Source of the DNA: Eonycteris spelaea
Taxonomy: Eukaryota > Chordata > Mammalia > Chiroptera > Pteropodidae
Direction: 5' to 3'
Assembly (NCBI GenBank): GCA_003508835.1
Contig: PUFA01000021.1
Location: forward strand, 6,178,501 to 6,242,500
Length of the DNA: 64,000 nucleotides
The notes below the pieces were generated by a model. That model did not search any database, had not been told where the DNA came from, and was given only the letters and a program-made list of their open reading frames with translations. The first letter of the stretch is position 1. Each line of letters begins with the position of its first letter. A program made the translations under genes and the position numbers. Shown here piece after piece: positions 28,846 through 41,364 of this stretch.

Positions 28846-29863
28846 CATATTTGGTTATCATAAAAGTAATGGAATAAAATAAAGCAGAGAAAGTAAAAGG
28901 ATAAAGTTAAAATACCTAAAGCACCACTGTTTCAAGAAAACCAATATGAAAATGTTTACATACATATTTCTTAGCACACATACTTGCAAACAAAATTCAG
29001 TTACAGTGTAACATGGAGCCTTCAATTAATGTCTTCTCCTGACCCCCTTCTAAATCAGTAATCATTTATGCAATGTCATTTAAATGACTTCATTGCATCT
29101 AATTAGCTGATGCATTGTAATTTATTCACTCCATCTGCTATTTGAATATGTAAGTTGTCTCCAATTTTCCACTATTAGAAAAGGTTGCAACGGGAATCTT
29201 TGTTCGCTTGTCCATTTTCTTAAGTAAATTCTTTGGGGTAGGATTATCGCCTAAAGCCCTGTACCAATTTAGGACTTCAGAAACAGAGAGAATTTCACTC
29301 CGGGCAGGTTGGTCAATTTATGGGCTCAGGAGGCACAACAGAGTGTTCTGCTGGATACCAAGGTTTTTGGTCAAGTTTGATGAAGGACAAAAAGGTACCT
29401 CACAGTTCTGATTATAAGGGAAAATGAATATTTAGCACCACCACCACCACACCACCCCGACCACTTTGATTTTTTATTTTACAATGTGCACATTCATGGT
29501 CTTTGCTCATTTTTCTACTGTGGCAATAGCAATTTTCTTAACTGATCGTTCCTTATATAGGAGAGAGATTAACACTATCATAGGTATGTTTCCAGCTACC
29601 TTTTCTTGTCATATACAGTACGTTTCACAATGATTTTCCTCTTTACAAATCTGAAGTTTTAATCTTGACTCAATCTTTAACTCTTTTCTCCATACTCTTT
29701 CTGCCTTTGATTTTCTGATATTTTATAAATACCTACATTTTCTCTTAACTATTTCTAAAGTTTTAGTTTTAGACTTAAAATTATACCTCTACCAGATTCA
29801 TGTTGATAAAGAGTATAAAGTCAAGTGACAGTGTTTTTTTTCTATCTCTGGTTTTCTAATGGC
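28846..29863. other. Unassigned intronic sequence with a short (CAC)n run
   Basis: A (CAC)n-like tract is at about 29436-29452. The rest is AT-rich and unassigned. Confidence 0.45.
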
Positions 29864-29911
29864 ATTATTATTCTTATTAATAATAAGAATAATAATAATA
29901 ATAATGTCAAA
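29864..29911. repeat. AT-rich palindrome (16-bp arms) plus (AAT)n
   Basis: attattattcttatta at 29864-29879 and taataagaataataat at 29881-29896 are exact reverse complements around a single A. An (AAT)n array continues to about 29905. It probably arose from the trinucleotide repeat. Confidence 0.9.
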
Positions 29912-29917
29912 TTTAGA

Positions 29918-30087
29918 TAAGAGTTCTTAACCTGGGGGCAAGGGCTTACAGTAGACTTGGAGTACTTTAAATTGTCTCTCAAAAATCGGATGCCTATGCA
30001 CTTGTGAATTTCACTAATATATCTCAACAGTTACATAAAATTTTCAGAGGTGTATGAACCCTAAAGGGTGAAGAACTTTGTTTTAAA
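29918..30087. mobile_element. hAT-type MITE remnant with 'gttcttaacctgggg' ends
   Basis: The left end reads gagttcttaacctgggggca and the right end tgaaccctaaagggtgaaga then actttgttt, the diverged inverted counterpart. Ends of this type (caggggttcttaacctgggg) mark a non-autonomous hAT group. The family name is not certain. Confidence 0.6.
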
Positions 30088-31424
30088 GAGTAAAAAACAG
30101 ATTAAGCTCATACTTGTTATTTTCCTTAAAAACATAAATCTCTTTTAATTTCAGAAGAACAGACATGGTCATCTGCAATTCTGGCCACTGAATCCTTTGT
30201 TCCAATGAAATTTCAAACAAAGCCCATGGGTAACAGCTAAGTCCTGTTAAGGCAGGAGTCAGGGAGTCTGAAAATTTGGAGCAGACTGCTAAAATATTGA
30301 ATTAGGACATGGTTCAAGGGGACAAAGTATGTGCCGTACGAATTTGTCATCTACCTCTTCAAATAGAAGTTCTCTGAATGAGTCATCATAACTCAAATTT
30401 GTGGTGATTATAGAATCTGAAAAAAAATATATAGTAGACTAGTTAAAGGAGAGCACACTTGCCCCAAAGAGCTGAACATAAGAGGACTCAAGTCATCATC
30501 CTCTGTCAGACCGTCTGGCACAGTGCAAAGCTGGACTGACCGTATCACAGGGAGACCCCCTTTTTGTGCTGAATGGTGACTGCCTACCCTAAAATCAATC
30601 TGAAATATCAGTGGAGGCCACTAAACACCCACTTCCTCTCAATAATCTGCTCGGGTTCACTCACCCATTTTTAGAAAGTAACAGGAAAAAATGCATCCTC
30701 GTATAAATTTGAACATATCTATAAGCCCACGCAAATGCAATGATTTTCTTCAAGCAGTAAAATTCGGTCACCATCAGCTTTCCCATTCTGTGCAATACTA
30801 ATAATATTGTTCAGTTAATTTTTACTTCATGAATTACATAGCCAGCTAATTTGGAAATTATTGTGATGCAGATTTAGTTATGCCAAGCTTAGCATTAGCC
30901 CAGATGCTGTTCAAGGACAGAACTCCAAGAATTTTGTTTTTGCTTCACAACTAGTTTCCATATATCGGGGGCCTAAGAAAAAAGCATAAAGACATGCAAA
31001 TTTATACCCAATGAATTTTAAAAAGAAATCATCATTTGTAAGACATTAAATTCTTTTTTTAATATGAAGAGAATGAACAATAGGGTTGATCCACAGACAA
31101 CATCGTTTAAAATTTTTGCACTTGCTGCTCTGAACAATTTGTTAGAGGAGATAAAGTAATGAACACATTGTCAAGCAAGAAGAGATAGCACGTTAATCTG
31201 TAGGATGGAAACTGGTTATCAAGTAATGTTGAGCTGAAGCAAATCAAGTAGTAGTTAAAAAACACTGAATAAATCTTTAAATTACTGTGTCACTTAGTAT
31301 TCAATAAATATACAGAATAGTTCACTGGAATGTATTTCAAGCCTAAATCAATTTGCTTATTTGTTGATAGAGAACAAAACAATATTGGCTTTTGTCTGAA
31401 ACACTGGTTTTTATTGCAAGCCAT
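30088..31424. other. Unassigned intronic sequence
   Basis: AT-rich with nothing recognised. Confidence 0.5.
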
Positions 31425-31515
31425 GCTGATAGTGAGAGTCACTCAAATTCTCATTTGCAAAATAGAAATAATATCTATCTCAGTCTGGATTTAAGGAATG
31501 CATTTTTTTTTCACT
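31425..31515 (+). repeat. MIR SINE fragment
   Basis: 'gagtcactcaaattctcatt', 'tgcaaaatagaaataatatc', then 'tatctcagtctggatttaag' follow the MIR middle region (cctcatctgtaaaatgggga, taatagtacctacctcatag). Confidence 0.5.
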
Positions 31516-32124
31516 TCTAGAATACTACTCAATTTTGTGCTACCTCACTGATATTTAATTAACACAATATTCTTCAAGATTCAAATGAACATAGTTGTGA
31601 CCCATAATCCAGGTACCCACCCTAAAGGGTCAGTCCGGCTAATGGGGCATTGCATAGAGAAGACATGGTCCTCAACAACTAACTTCAAAGACTGGCCACT
31701 TTCGCCTAGGACTCTCTGCAGATGGAAGGAAGTGCAGCTCCAGCTCCTCACTTCCCACATCCACATCCATCTCCGTTTTCCCTCTGTCCCTCAAAACACA
31801 CGTCCTGTCTGACTTTTAAGTAGTGGTCAGAAGAGGGTCGCAGAGAAACAGAGAGGGTGACGAGGACATGTGTCTTCTGCCAGAAGCCACAAATGGGTGG
31901 GTGGGTACTACATGTCACTTTCGAACGGCAGGCAAAAGCACAGCTGTTCCATTCTCTCTTCAGGACATTCCACCATTCTGTGTCATGTAAGAAAGGATGA
32001 TAAAAATTCAGTGGGCAGTTAAACAGAGAGAAAAGGAGATATCCTAAATTCTTGGGGAGCAGGAAAGAACTTGGATGTTTGGAGAACATTGGACATAAAA
32101 CTCCTCTGTTATGTATCAGCACTA
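31516..32124. other. Unassigned intronic sequence
   Basis: Nothing recognised. Open frames of 60-127 codons at 31581-32131 overlap on both strands and show no domain. Confidence 0.45.
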
Positions 32125-32290
32125 AGTTCATAGAGATGTCATAACTTCGATATCCATTTCCTCATCTGTAAAACTGAGATCATACTCAATATTATACTGA
32201 GATGAGATGAGATGAGATGAGCATGGAGGATTCAGATCATCACACGAGTGAACATTCCATAACTGTCACTTTTCCCTCGAATGCATTGTC
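32125..32290 (+). repeat. MIR SINE fragment with a (GATGA)n expansion
   Basis: 'cataacttcgatatccattt', then 'cctcatctgtaaaactgaga', is MIR middle sequence. A gagatgagatgagatgagat run at about 32199-32221 interrupts it where the consensus has 'aaatgagataat'. Confidence 0.7.
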
Positions 32291-32567
32291 CCCAACACTC
32301 TTGACATTTCATTTATCACGTTCTCGTGGATAATGCCTCCCCGTGGAAGACTGACAGCAGGTAATGTTTTACCTATTAAGTTGCCACGGATACCTTCACA
32401 AGGAGAGCTTGGTCCCTTCCCCTTCCTACAGAATTTCATGCAGGACTACGGGTTGTTCTCACGGGCGCTGCGGCTCACAAAGGAGTCGAAAGGACAAAGC
32501 ATGTGACAAGCCCTGATTTCCAGAAAGAACTGGGGAGGAAGTATATGTCTGTAGCCTTGGTGTCCTG
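32291..32567. other. Unassigned intronic sequence
   Basis: Nothing recognised. Confidence 0.4.
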
Positions 32568-32995
32568 GCTTGAATGGTGTCCCCCAAAATAAGTCACCCA
32601 GAACCTGTGAATTTAAAAAAATCTTATTTTTAAATAGGGTCTTTGTAGATGTAATCAAATTAACATGAGGTCATTTGGGAGTAGAGTGGGAGTTAATCCG
32701 ACGATGGGTATCTTTACAAGAAGAAGACAATGTGGACACAGACAGACACACAAGGAAGGAAGCTGGCCACGTGAGGATGGAAGCAGCGACCAGCAAACAC
32801 CACCACAAGCCAAGAAGTGCCAACTGTCCGCAACCAGGTGGAGCTAGAATACGCAAGAAAGGATTCTCCTTGGAGCTTGCAGAGGGAACGTGGCTGGCCC
32901 TTCTGATATGTTAATTCAGGAGAATAAATTTCTATTGTTTTAAGCTACTCAGTTTGTGATACTTTTTTTTACAGCAACCTTAGAAAGCAAATACA
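32568..32995 (+). mobile_element. MaLR-type solo LTR (MLT1-like)
   Basis: It starts 'cttgaatggtgtcccccaaa', then 'aatagggtctttgtagatgt', 'atcaaattaacatgaggtca', 'caagccaagaagtgccaact' and 'ataaatttctattgttttaa', and ends near 'ccttagaaagcaaataca'. This is the block order of a MaLR LTR. No viral coding region is attached. Confidence 0.85.
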
Positions 32996-33284
32996 CCAAG
33001 GGAACAGGAGGACACCCCAATCTTGGTTTTGCTGTGGTGATGAGGATGTGAAGCAGGGTTTGGGAAGCAGGGGACAAAAGCCAGTAGGAAAGGCAAAGGC
33101 TGTTGAAACACTGGGCCTTGAAACTGTCAGCTTCCACATGACATCTAGCAATAACGCATTTTAAAGATGATTGTCTGTTAATTTAATTCCTAAGCTAAGC
33201 CTCAACTGAGAATACTAGTGTTTCTGTAGGGACAGAGATGGGCAAAAGTAACAGCTGTAATTCGAGACTCTAAAATGGGGACCA

Positions 33285-33500
33285 TTATTTGAACATGTAC
33301 CATATGCTAGGCTTATTGCACATATTACTTTCGTGCTCATAATCAGAAATGTAATATTGAATATGTCAATTATTTTATAGATAGGAAAACTGAGATGTAG
33401 AAAGATTAATATACTCAACCTCACAAACAACTGATGAGTGATTGACCTGGAATTACCACACAAAATATATCTGGTTGTAGCTATTACATGATGCTTTATC
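33285..33500 (-). repeat. MIR SINE
   Basis: Reverse-complement MIR in order: 'tgtaccatatgctaggctta', 'ttttatagataggaaaactg', 'agatgtagaaagattaatat', then 'ctggaattaccacacaaaat'. Confidence 0.75.
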
Positions 33501-34494
33501 CCAAGGAGACATGTGAATGGGAAATATGAGATAAGCACGTAGCAAACAAAAATGGCATGTTCCTTTATAAAAAGAATGCATAATCTTGCATACCAAGGAC
33601 AGAAATATTTTAAAATATTCTGTAGTTGCAAGTTCTTAATAATAATGATCAAAATAATTGAGAACTAGAAAGCAGCCCATAATAATTAGGTAAGCTATAC
33701 TACTGGCCATCAGTACTTTCAATAAAAGCAGTATATAAAACCTAGCTTTTCAAAATGATAATCTAGGAGATGATGATTACTCGTTAAACAGTATTCATCT
33801 TCATTAAGAAAATCTCAACAGATAGGTAATACTCGTGACATACAGGTGTAGTATAATTTTGTCATTTCAAAAAAGTTAATTTTTTGAGCATATCCTCACT
33901 TGCGATTACTTTGTTTTAATGTACTCAATGAATTGTTTAAATAAATTACCATAATTGACCTTCACATGAGCAAAATGTCAAGAAACATCTCTTGGTATGT
34001 GAATTTGCCTTTCAGCTACAAATGAATCACCTTCCTCTTATATAAACAGGGCCTTTGTACACAATTCCTTTAACAACAGCCATCTATCATTCCCCCATGA
34101 CTGGATAATCAGTTCATTGACTATTGATTACAAAACACTTGAGTCATGTTTCCCTTGGCATTTCATAGGTCAACATTCAATACATGAATTTGCTAGATGC
34201 AATGTTTATATTCATATTTCCCATCCACATGTTTAACTCTAGTTAACAAGGTTAACTTGATTCATGTCTCCAGCCCTGGATCAAGTTCTGAGACCAAGCA
34301 AATGGAATTGGTTGACTGGATAGGCTTGGGGTAAGGCTTCACTCTTGAATCTTGGACAGAGGCCACCATAAAAACTGGGGAGGGCAGGCATCTCTAATAA
34401 GTTTTAGGAACCGTGTCTAAAGTAGGGGAGTGGATGCTTGGTAAGAAGAAACAGCAGGTATCTTCAGTAGCAAAATTATCCTGCATCCGGCACT
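33501..34494. other. Unassigned AT-rich intronic sequence
   Basis: Nothing recognised. Confidence 0.5.
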
Positions 34495-34668
34495 TTTATA
34501 TTTAGTTTCTCAAACATCAGTGACATCGGAATTCACCTGAAAAACTTGGTAAAAAATACAAATGTCCAGGTCTCGGCCCTTTCAATGGCCCTGGGCCCCA
34601 ATGTGCTCTTTATTAGCTCTCCTAGGCAATTCTGATACACCTAAGCACGTGAGAACCACTGGCTACAC
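34495..34668 (+). mobile_element. MER5-type hAT-Charlie MITE
   Basis: Opens 'gtttctcaaacatcagtgac' and 'ggaattcacctgaaaaactt', and closes 'aagcacgtgagaaccactgg', the terminal inverted repeat. The middle contains 'aatgtccaggtctcggccct'. Confidence 0.7.
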
Positions 34669-34734
34669 CAGGAACTTTAAGTCTCAGCACCTGGTATCTG
34701 GTTCTCCAGTGGGCCCAGGTTATCTCTGCGGTCT

Positions 34735-35182
34735 TCGTTCCCAAACCCATTAACCTCGGTCTAATTATGAGAAAAAACATCGGACAAATCCTACTAGAGG
34801 GATATTCTAAAAAGTACCTGATGGCACTCCTCAAAACTGACACGGTGGTCAAAAATAAGGCAATTCAGAGAAACTGCATAGCCCAGAGGAGCCTAAGGAA
34901 TCATAGCTATTAAAATGCAATGTGGTATTCAGGATAGAGTCCTGGAACAAAAAAAGCAACACCAGGAAACAAAAACTGAGGAAATGTGATAAAACTCTGG
35001 ACTTTCGTTAGTAATTATGCAAAAGTGTCGATTCATTAATTGTGAGAAATGTACTACAGGAATGTAAGATGCTAATAATAGGCCAACTGGGTGTGAGGCA
35101 TATGGAACTCTCTGTATCTCTCCACAATAATTCTGTAAATCCAGAACTGTTCTAAAATAAGAACGTTTACTAAAAAAATGCC
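34735..35182 (+). repeat. Old LINE-1 3' UTR (L1ME/L1MD type)
   Basis: The phrase order is that of an old L1 3' end: 'ctcggtctaattatgagaaa', 'catcggacaaatcctactag', 'gcccagaggagcctaaggaa', 'caggatagagtcctggaaca', 'gtaagatgctaataataggc', then 'gttctaaaataagaacgttt'. Confidence 0.88.
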
Positions 35183-36219
35183 AAAAAAAAACTGAAATGA
35201 AAAAATAATTGACAAAAATCAATAAATCCCTTAATTTTCTTTCCAAACACAGAACGTGATACAAACTCAATGTGCTATCTTTTTATGGTGGGACGGGACC
35301 TTTTTGGGTCTGAGCCTTTGATCAGAGCCATGTCATCCTCACACGTGATATGTGACACATGGCACACCCTCTATGAATTCTGGTTTCAGTTAATTGAACA
35401 AAGAGGGGGGAATTTAAAAACCAAAACTATGAAATCGGTTGAATGCAGATGAATTTTATAGGTTTATGAATTATTTTTTACCCATGCCTTTTCCTGCTTT
35501 TTCAAGTGCCCAAATCCAACGGCATTCATTTTATTCTGAACCTTTAGCATTCATTTAGCTTTCACCGAAACAGCAGAAGTCTTGCCCTTCACCGTCTCAT
35601 TCTATTTATTTAGTCGCTGTTTAGCTAAATTACTTATTTATGATAATACAACAGACACAAACGGGCGTGGAAACAAGCCCTTCTCGAATGCAATTCACCC
35701 AGTGCGGGAGAATCGTAGGCTGACTCGTAGAGAGAAAATGGCCAGCAAGCGGCTGGTATCACTCCAAATATAACAGGGTTATGACATCAGATAGAATATC
35801 TGTTAGGGGCTAGTGGACCAGGAAACTTAGATGGAGGTCAGCTGTTATCACAGCTTCTCCTGAACTTAAAATATCTCCCTTGGTTATATGAGCAGTCGCA
35901 CTTGTTGATGTATAAATATCAAATGGTTTTGTTTTTTTTCTAGTAACTTCTACCTGCTGCGATTTGTCAATCTTCCTTTCTTGCTGGGTGACTGGTTTCC
36001 TTAATATAGCTCAGTCCAATTTATTAAATTTTCAAGACTCAGTTACTAAAACAGTATCATTTCAGTTAATAGGACTTAACACTCCATCCCAGATGAATCA
36101 AAAAGCCCCTGCCTTTCCGATTTCATGCGGCCCTTTCCCACTACATCATGCTTAATTTACAAATTCCCTAGCATGAACACATTCCAAATATCAAGAGTGT
36201 AACCAAGCCACAACCAAGC
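35183..36219. other. Unassigned intronic sequence
   Basis: Nothing recognised. Confidence 0.45.
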
Positions 36220-36740
36220 ACTTGATACAACCTCAACAGCAAATATCAGAATTTACTCGCAGAAAGAAGTGCCTTGGGGATGGGCTATTAGCATCTCCCC
36301 CAACTTTCTCAGGAAGGGAGAACTCGCTCCCCCTCCTCCCCCACAGAGGAAAAAGGACCTTGCTGGTAAGAGAGGATGTGGTTTTGAACTTCAGCCCATC
36401 CCTGCTTCTCAGACACCAAATATGGTGGGACTTGCTCCTGCAGCATGAACGGCCCCTCAGGCTGGACAGTGAGGTGCTCTGGGCAATTGTGGATGGGTGC
36501 CCCGCAGTTGTCACCCTTAGCGACTGTGCTGCCTGGAGCATCTCCCACGTGCCCAACTCAAGGCCATGCACCTAGCCCACCTTGCCTTAACCAGCACATC
36601 CATTCTAGAAGTATTGATAACGCATCCAGCAAGCACAAGACGGAGCCTTGGGTACCAGACCAACTCCCAGAGTACAGTGGCTGCTTCTTCTTTCTCAGTA
36701 AATCTAAGCTACCTCTACAGCTGTCATAATTGTATCTTAG
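36220..36740. other. GC-richer unassigned segment, open on both strands
   Basis: Frames of 117 codons (plus, 36222-36575) and 112 codons (minus, 36233-36571) overlap. Neither shows a known domain or plausible splice sites. It may be a decayed LTR or other repeat I cannot name. Confidence 0.35.
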
Positions 36741-38141
36741 AAAAGTAAAGTGCAAGACAGCCTTCTCAGAAGGGAATTCTTCAATCTGCATATCTCCTGG
36801 AGACTTCTTTCTGTTACTCTATTAATTTATTAACGCTTTTTAAAATGATGTAGATTCCCATGGTTCTGTCTGTCTGATAAATCATTGAGGTGGTTATAAA
36901 TAAAGCATTATACTGCAGATCCCTCGATACCTAGCCCAGAAAAGTAAATGCTACTGATTTTCCAGAAAGATGCTATAAATGCAAATGCACTTCTTTCCCA
37001 GGTATTTAAGGCTGGAGCAAGGACAGGTGAGGTATCTCCAGATGCTGGACAGAGCAAATATGAAAAGACAGCGACAATGTGAAATCATCCTAGGACCACT
37101 GACATAAATCATTTTGGACTCAAGAACCTGAAGTAAGATATGAAGTTTTCCTCAAGATGTCTCTCCTTCTAATTTTTGCATGTTTCCTTAACAATGTCCA
37201 TGAATAAACGTTCATTTTCAATTTTCCAAGTTCTCACTGTGTGTTAGCTAATACACTGAGCTTGTGATTCTCAGGGACGTTTTAGGGTTCACCCACATTT
37301 TTATTTTATTATTGCACAAGAGCTTCATTTCCCGTAAGTACTGAAATTGAGTGCAGGGCCAAAAGGCAGATCGGGAAAATGCAGGAGGGAGGGGATCTTT
37401 ATCTTCCGAATACTTATCCTCCCCCAAAATGCAAAATTGCTTAAGCAATAAAATCACCTCACAGCAACAATTTCTACGTCCTCGGAGCTGAAAACCTGTT
37501 CTGTCTGTGACGACGTCACGGCGGAATGCTCCCACGTCCCTGATGTCGGACTTCTGGTCTATGCAACAGCCGGCAAGTTATTAAAGACCTTGAAGTTTCT
37601 TTTATTGCAAGACTTTATTAATATGAATTAATTGTCTAAACGTACACAATGGTATCTTATAATGTTCTGGGTAAACAGAGCGAAGTAAAATCGTATGCAT
37701 GTGTCCACCGAGATCGAAAAGTGTGTTTGCAATCAAGACACACTAAATGTTTCCAGCTATGTTCCCAACTCGGAATAGGATCTGAGAGTGAATATAAATT
37801 ACAGTTAAAATCAATGTAACAATACTAACAACTCTAATTCATGATTTATGAAACCTTCTATTTCTGCCCCTTTTTGAGGGACTTGTTTCTATGCCACCAA
37901 TTAGCCACCATGGCCACACAATGAAATAGGTTCTCCAGTTATGACCATTCTAATCTTACCTGTGATTAATCTAATTATGCAGAATATTTGTAAAGCTTAC
38001 TTTCTATTCCACAGTAGGTTGAGTTTGAATCATTTTAATTACCAGAAAAGATTACTAGAACTCCATCTGAAATTTTTGCACTGTATGTTACAAATAATCA
38101 GACTTTGCACAAATTACCATCACTTAATAAAGGGCTCTTGG
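36741..38141. other. Unassigned intronic sequence
   Basis: Nothing recognised. A small CpG-containing patch near 37500-37540 (gtgacgacgtcacggcggaa) includes a CRE-like tgacgacgtcac. Confidence 0.4.
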
Positions 38142-38186
38142 TGTGTACGTGTACGTGTGTGTGTGTGTGTGGTGTGTGTGTGTGCA
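38142..38186 (+). repeat. (TG)n microsatellite
   Basis: gtgtacgtgtacgtgtgtgt followed by more TG units, one GG interruption, ending gtgtgcatgc. Confidence 0.97.
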
Positions 38187-38952
38187 TGCTTGAACACTAG
38201 AGTTCTAGATTAAGATGAGTTAGGATTTTTTTTCTAGGAAAATCATTTTATACAGCTATTTTTGGAGTTTAAGAAACATGAAAGCAAATTATAAAGTACA
38301 GTTGCATTTAGTTGGGGGAATGTTTTCTACTTCCTATTGTGAATCTGTTCAATTTTTAATGTACTTATACATGGAAGTATAAAGAAATTAACATACATTG
38401 ACAAGGCTCTATAAATTAATGACTGATTTTCCAACAACCATGTAGTAGATATTCACCTATAGAATATGGCTCTCTTCAAGTTTACTGTTTTTGGAGAAGA
38501 TATGCCAAAAATTCAATATTTTTCTTGTTCAACCTTTATTTCAAAGTATTTCCAGGAGATTTCAAAGCTGAAGTCATTACAGGAATGGTTGCATCAAATT
38601 TTTAACTCTAGCTGGTTTTGATGAGTTTCATTATCCACCTTTTTATACAATTTAAGTTTCAAACAACTTGGCATGAGCTAAAGCCATTCCTGCATGTTAA
38701 ATTAAATTAAATCAGCCTAAGAACATTATGCTTAAGACAGTGCTAAAAACATTTAGCACCCTGTATCAATATGAGGACTGACTTCTACTCCAGAAAAGTC
38801 CTAGGCCCATAAGCAACTAACTTAAGAGGCCATGGATATCTGCTGAGATAGACAAACGTCAATGCAGGAAGGCCTTGCGATATCAAACGAGCATTAAAAA
38901 CGGACACCCGACAGACAAAATTCCTGAGCCCCTCTGAATTAACTCATGTTGT
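38187..38952. other. Unassigned AT-rich sequence
   Basis: Nothing recognised. Confidence 0.45.
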
Positions 38953-38998
38953 AAAAAACAAACAAACAAACAAAAAACAAAAAACAAACAAAAAAACC
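38953..38998 (+). repeat. (CAAA)n low-complexity tract
   Basis: aaaaaacaaacaaacaaaca and similar units. It abuts the MER5A fragment on its right. Confidence 0.92.
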
Positions 38999-39094
38999 CA
39001 GTGCCTGGGCCTCCCACTTGCAGCCTGTGATTCAGTAGTCTTGGGACTGGGTCCCAGACTATTCTGATGCACAGCCAGGGATGAGAACCAGAAG
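38999..39094 (+). mobile_element. MER5A-like MITE fragment
   Basis: 'cagtgcctgggcctcccact', 'gtgattcagtagtcttggga', 'ctgggtcccagactattctg', then 'ggatgagaacca' match the right part of MER5A in order. Confidence 0.65.
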
Positions 39095-39169
39095 TTTATA
39101 ATTTAGTGATAAAAACTTCCTAAAAACCAAGAGATTTCATGAGCTGCTGACCAGCTTTCTACCAGAACA

Positions 39170-39472
39170 AAGCAAACTGTGGCCAAGTCCTCTCAAAACT
39201 ATACTGGTTGTCACTTTCCTGCATTTGCTTCTTCCTAGAAAGTTCTCTGTTTCCTCCTGGGTAATCCTCCTCCTCCTGGAAGCTTTCCTTGATTCCCTTC
39301 TCCTCTAACCAGTCAGAGAAGCCATATGGTCCTCAGTTTCTCCCCATCACTATGATTACTATGTTCTAGTTAACAATTTCCTCCCTGGACTGTTGGTTCT
39401 TTGAAGGGGAAAAACTATACTTTGCCAGTCCCCAATAGGTGTTTATATCAAAAATTTGAATGAATGAAACAA
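39170..39472 (+). repeat. L2 LINE 3' portion
   Basis: 'ctcctggaagctttccttga', 'ctccctggactgttggttct', 'ttgaaggggaaaaactatac', 'ccccaataggtgtttatatc', then 'tttgaatgaatg' reproduce the L2 3' end order. Confidence 0.78.
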
Positions 39473-40844
39473 ACTTCATGGAAAAATAATTAGAGCATGC
39501 TACAGCACATGCGCATGACACGAGATGTTCCGAGCCCTGACAGGTAGCCGTGATCGCTGTCGATCAGCTCCTTGAACTGTTTTGATGCACTGGGAAGCAA
39601 TGACCTCTCAACAGCCTCCATGAAGCCATCCAAAGTGTTAGAAGCATAAGTAGGGCAGGCAAGGAAAGGAAAAGCAAGCTCGGGAAAACAGTAGAGTATT
39701 ATGAGGAATCAGCACTGGAGAAGGCGGCACAGCTGAACTGCAGAGGAGGAGAGGGCCCAGCATCAGTCAGGGGCGGAGTGCTCTGATCAGTTACATCCGT
39801 AATTGACTAATGTTAGTTATTATGAAGACATTATTTTGAACTCATAGTAGTATTTTTTATTTCCACTTCTGTCACCAAATTGTCCAGTTGTTTTTATTGT
39901 TTATATCTTTGAATAAATGGGTCCAAATTCCAATAAATGTATATGTTTTGATAAACAAAAATGTTTAGAACATTTTTTACATTTTGGTGAGTCAATATGA
40001 AAAAAAAATGCATGATAGCTTACACGATTTTAGCAACAAAATCACATAGTGATCCTTCAAAGAATTCTGAAAACCTTAAATATTCAAAAGGCTCTTTCCA
40101 GACCATAAAGCAATTATAAAAGCAGTTAACTAACTCTTCACTCTTTAAAAGCCATCCTGAAACGTCCACTTTTTTTAAAAGGTGTTTGCTTTCCGAATAG
40201 GTTTTCAAATATGTAGCATATTGCTGATAGCGATCTGTCATCAAGAAAAACCTGGGAAAATGTGGAGCAGTTTTCTTTGGTAAATTTGAAGTTTCCTCTG
40301 TTTATCACTGTACTACAAATATATGGCCATCCGATGTCCAGAACAGGCAAAGTCCTTTGTTTCGGTCCATAATTAAACTGTTAAACTGTTAAATTCCTTT
40401 TTCTGGTGTTTTGGGGTAATAAAAACTACATATTTAAGTAGCAAATCTAACACACTCTCCAAGGGCCCACCACGTCTTCCGTGGCGTGCACGCACCCCAG
40501 TATGGAGGCCAAGCCAGACATGGTCCACGGGGCAGCGGCGGTTCTATTTGGTCGACACTGGCTGGTCAGTCACGGTAAAGCCTTTTTGTTGTTGTTTCCT
40601 TTTCATTTCCATACAAAATACGTAATACTTTCTCCTTTGTAGCAGGTGGAATCACTTTAGGTAAGAAAGACGCAAATCTCATCTGAACCACTTACATCAA
40701 AGGATGTTCTCCACGTCCTGTTCTGGAGCTTGCTCTGTGGACATGTATCGTGCCATGACCAGCCATGTAGATCTATCCAGATTTTCTTAATTGTAGCACA
40801 TGGCTCTGTCATCCCATATTATTGCCCTAATAATGGCCCTAATA
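39473..40844. other. Unassigned intronic sequence
   Basis: Nothing recognised. There is a triple 'ttaaactg' run at 40374-40392. Confidence 0.45.
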
Positions 40845-40990
40845 CTGCTTGTCAAACTTTGGCATGTATTAGAACGAGCTGGCGGGCCCGCTGAACCACT
40901 TGAGTGTCGACAGGGTACACTCCGGGGGGGGCCGGGAACAGTGGATTTCTCACCTATCCCAGTGATGCTGATGCTGCTGGAACGCTTATA
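40845..40990 (+). mobile_element. MER5A-like MITE
   Basis: 'cttgtcaaactttggcatgt', 'attagaacgagctggcgggc', then 'cagtgatgctgatgctgctg' match the two halves of MER5A. A G8 run lies in the middle. Confidence 0.72.
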
Positions 40991-41364
40991 GCATCACTAA
41001 CCTGGGAAAGGGAGGAAGGTGTAGAATTACTGGAGGATGAGCGCTGCAGATGCTAAACTTAAAATGACTTAGCCGAAGTGTGTCCTCCCACAGGGCCACT
41101 CTGCACTTTGGGTCCCAGAGTTCCCATAACTGTAGCTAATCTTTATATCACCAAACTTATTAACTATGGCCAATTCAATAGCTGAAAAAACTGTATTTCT
41201 TTCTAATTTCACTTTCTAAGAGCAAGGCAGTTTCAGTCCATTTCTGTTTCCTTTTCTCTTCATATTTTACATTTTATTGGCATATGTGACTTTTGAAAAT
41301 TCATTTATCGGAGTTCTCTTTATATTCATGGTATTGACTCTTTTGCTTTTATAAGTATGTATTC
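40991..41364. other. Unassigned intronic sequence
   Basis: Nothing recognised. Confidence 0.4.
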
